DNA from: an uncultured Acidimicrobiaceae bacterium
GTDB lineage: Bacteria > Actinomycetota > Acidimicrobiia > Acidimicrobiales > UBA10347
DNA: 64,000 bases
Direction: 5' to 3'
NCBI GenBank assembly: GCA_905182135.1
Contig: CAJJAG010000001.1
Location: 62,001-126,000, forward strand
Shown: in pieces, positions 62,483-64,000 of the stretch
How positions within the stretch are numbered: position 1 is the first letter of the stretch
Layout of the letters: each line of letters starts with the position of its first letter
Translations under genes and position numbers: made by a program
The notes under the pieces: generated by a model
Database searches by the model: none
What the model was told of the DNA's origin: nothing
What the model saw: the letters and a program-made list of their open reading frames with translations, nothing else

Positions 62483-64000
62483 ATGACCGAACTTCGCGCC
62501 GTCGCAGCAGCACCAGCCAACGCTCGCGCCGTCGCACCAGCACCAGCCTCCGATAGCTCAGGTTCTCATACTGTTGTCTTCACGCCCTCAGGCCTCAGCG
62601 GGGCGGTCGCAGACGGTACGACGGTGCTCGATGCTGCGGTGCAACTCGGTGCTGACCTCGACACGGTCTGTGGTGGACGCGGAATCTGTGGGCGCTGCCA
62701 GATCAAGCCGAGCACCGGTGAATTCGCAAAATGGGCCATCACCGTCGACGATAGAGCACTATCGCCGTGGGGCCTTCTCGAAGAGAGCTACGCAGGCAAG
62801 CGGGCCATCGTCGAAGGTAGACGGCTTGGCTGCTCGGCCAAGATCTGCGGCAATATCGTCATCGATATTCCCCCCGAGAGCCAGATACACAAGCAGGTCA
62901 TCCGCAAAACAGTCGATGTTGGTGAACTCGTTATCGACCCGATCTACTCGCTGCACTACCTGACGGATGTGGCCGAAGCTGGTGGAATCGCCCAAGCGTT
63001 GGACGCTCAGTGGGGCGTGACGCTGAACGGACCTCGTCGAACCGTCGCACTCGATAACTTCCGGTCCAACATCACAGTCGCGCTCGAACGTCGCAGCGGT
63101 GGCACTTCGGTGGCTGCTTTCTGGCCCGGTTATATCGATCGTTTGATGGGCGTAGCCGTCGACGTTGGCTCAACCACGATCGCTGGCCATCTCATCGACC
63201 TGGCGAACGGCGAAGTTCTATCGACCGCAGGGCAGATGAACCCCCAGATCAGGTTTGGCGAAGACCTGATGAGTCGCGTGAGCTACGTAATGATGAATCC
63301 AGGTGGTGAGGCAGAGCTCACTAAGGAAGTGCGGGCTGCGCTAAACCAGATCGTCACCGAGCTATGCGAAACTGCCGGTATTGAACGCTCACGTATCGTC
63401 GATGTCACCCTCGTCGGCAACCCGATCATGCACCATCTGGTGCTCGGGCTCGACCCAACACCACTCGGCCAGTCGCCGTTCCCACTCGCGATCGAGGGCG
63501 CGTTCGCCTCCACTGCAGCCCATATCGAACTCGACCTGCCGAACGCGATGCTGTACGTGGCCCCATGTATTGCCGGCCATGTGGGTGCAGATACTGCCGC
63601 CGCGATCCTCAACGAAGGGCCGCACCGCTCAGACGCCATCCAGCTCTTAGTAGATGTTGGGACCAATGCCGAGATCGTGCTCGGCAACAGCCAGCAACTG
63701 TTCGCGTGCTCCAGCCCAACCGGCCCGGCATTTGAAGGCGCTCAGATCAGTTCCGGTCAGCGAGCAACGGCAGGGGCCATCGAGCGAGTCGCTATTGATC
63801 GTGATACCTATGACGTCATTTTCAAGGTCATCGGCTCGGATCTCTGGTCAAATGAGATCGGTTTCAGCGCGGAAATCGACGCTTCAGGAATCACCGGTAT
63901 CTGTGGATCCGGAATCATCGAGGCGATCTCGGAGATGGTCAGCGCGGGCATCATCGACCACTCTGGTGTGATCAGGGGCGAGCTCGCCACCGACACTGAC
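62483..64000 (+). CDS. [2Fe-2S] ferredoxin/ASKHA-domain corrinoid activation protein, partial
   Basis: Open to the right window edge with 506 codons present. An Ala/Pro-rich start leads into a [2Fe-2S] domain with CGGRGICGRC and a fourth Cys in LGCSAKIC; then comes an ASKHA ATPase-like domain with VDVGSTTIAGHLID, DVTLVGNPIMHHL and VDVGTNAEIVLG, as in DUF4445/RACE proteins. These reductively reactivate oxidised Co(II) corrinoid proteins using ATP. It starts 10 bases after the methyltransferase stop and completes the module. The end is outside the window. Confidence 0.9.
   Translation, partial: MTELRAVAAAPANARAVAPAPASDSSGSHTVVFTPSGLSGAVADGTTVLDAAVQLGADLDTVCGGRGICGRCQIKPSTGEFAKWAITVDDRALSPWGLLEESYAGKRAIVEGRRLGCSAKICGNIVIDIPPESQIHKQVIRKTVDVGELVIDPIYSLHYLTDVAEAGGIAQALDAQWGVTLNGPRRTVALDNFRSNITVALERRSGGTSVAAFWPGYIDRLMGVAVDVGSTTIAGHLIDLANGEVLSTAGQMNPQIRFGEDLMSRVSYVMMNPGGEAELTKEVRAALNQIVTELCETAGIERSRIVDVTLVGNPIMHHLVLGLDPTPLGQSPFPLAIEGAFASTAAHIELDLPNAMLYVAPCIAGHVGADTAAAILNEGPHRSDAIQLLVDVGTNAEIVLGNSQQLFACSSPTGPAFEGAQISSGQRATAGAIERVAIDRDTYDVIFKVIGSDLWSNEIGFSAEIDASGITGICGSGIIEAISEMVSAGIIDHSGVIRGELATDTD

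Noticed and set aside
1..64000. CRISPR, prophage, insertion sequence, tRNA or rRNA
   Set aside because: No regularly spaced repeats, transposase or integrase motifs, or cloverleaf-like sequences were seen on either strand by eye.

Overview
The window looks like chromosomal DNA of an actinobacterium, moderately GC-rich, with many GTG and TTG starts and many 1-8 base gene overlaps. The lineage call is an inference from gene content. It rests on two mycothiol-dependent maleylpyruvate-isomerase-type proteins next to an Rv2466c-like DsbA protein, a single-chain pyruvate carboxylase, a Flp pilin, NudC, and several P450s, SDRs and alpha/beta hydrolases. A free-living (perhaps marine) member of the Acidimicrobiia would fit. 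No rRNA, tRNA, CRISPR array, transposase, integrase or phage gene was seen.

Layout. 1-5 kb: an ABC-2 exporter (permease cut by the left edge), a nucleoside phosphorylase and MFS transporter pair, a small NTF2-like protein and a methyltransferase. 5-14 kb: the most coherent block, a divergent aromatic catabolism cluster. The leftward arm is hpaF, hpaE, a LigA-like subunit, a LigB-type extradiol dioxygenase, a P450 and a methyltransferase. The rightward arm is hpaG, hpaR (MarR), hpaH, hpaI and a second P450. Together they encode meta-cleavage of a homoprotocatechuate-like catechol to succinic semialdehyde and pyruvate. No HpaBC hydroxylase is present and a P450 closes each arm. A semialdehyde dehydrogenase (26.2-27.6 kb) could take the product further.

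14-34 kb: single metabolic genes (DAG kinase-like, D-aminoacylase-like, an SDR lacking its catalytic Tyr/Lys, TauE/SafE exporter, pyruvate carboxylase, FMN 2-hydroxyacid dehydrogenase, EthD-like protein, hydrolases, a Ni/Co transporter with a His-rich loop, a MaoC-like protein). 34-45 kb: an Lrp regulator facing a DUF6356 gene, a membrane PP2C-like phosphatase facing a secreted protein, a gluconolactonase-like protein, an M24 peptidase, a phosphoribosyltransferase, AtuA, a ThDP enzyme and a second TauE/SafE protein. 45-53 kb: NudC, the mycothiol-linked genes, a CLC channel fused to CBS and USP-like domains, and a 14-TM MFS exporter. 54-60 kb: a cupin, a DUF1330 protein, a linear alkylsulfatase, and egtD beside a decayed egtB. 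A fibronectin-like protein and a Flp pilin follow. 60.4-64 kb: a corrinoid one-carbon module (corrinoid protein, 'virulence factor' family protein, methyl-H4folate:corrinoid methyltransferase, [2Fe-2S]/ASKHA reactivase) that runs off the right edge.

The main unexpected result is in the gaps between genes. Several hold gene remnants that no intact ORF explains. The clearest is an egtB pseudogene just upstream of intact egtD. Others are a TrpB-like C-terminal stub after the MFS gene and coding-like frames with internal stops near 14.3, 33.3, 40.0 and 57.5 kb. This suggests ongoing gene loss rather than compact, fully used intergenic DNA.
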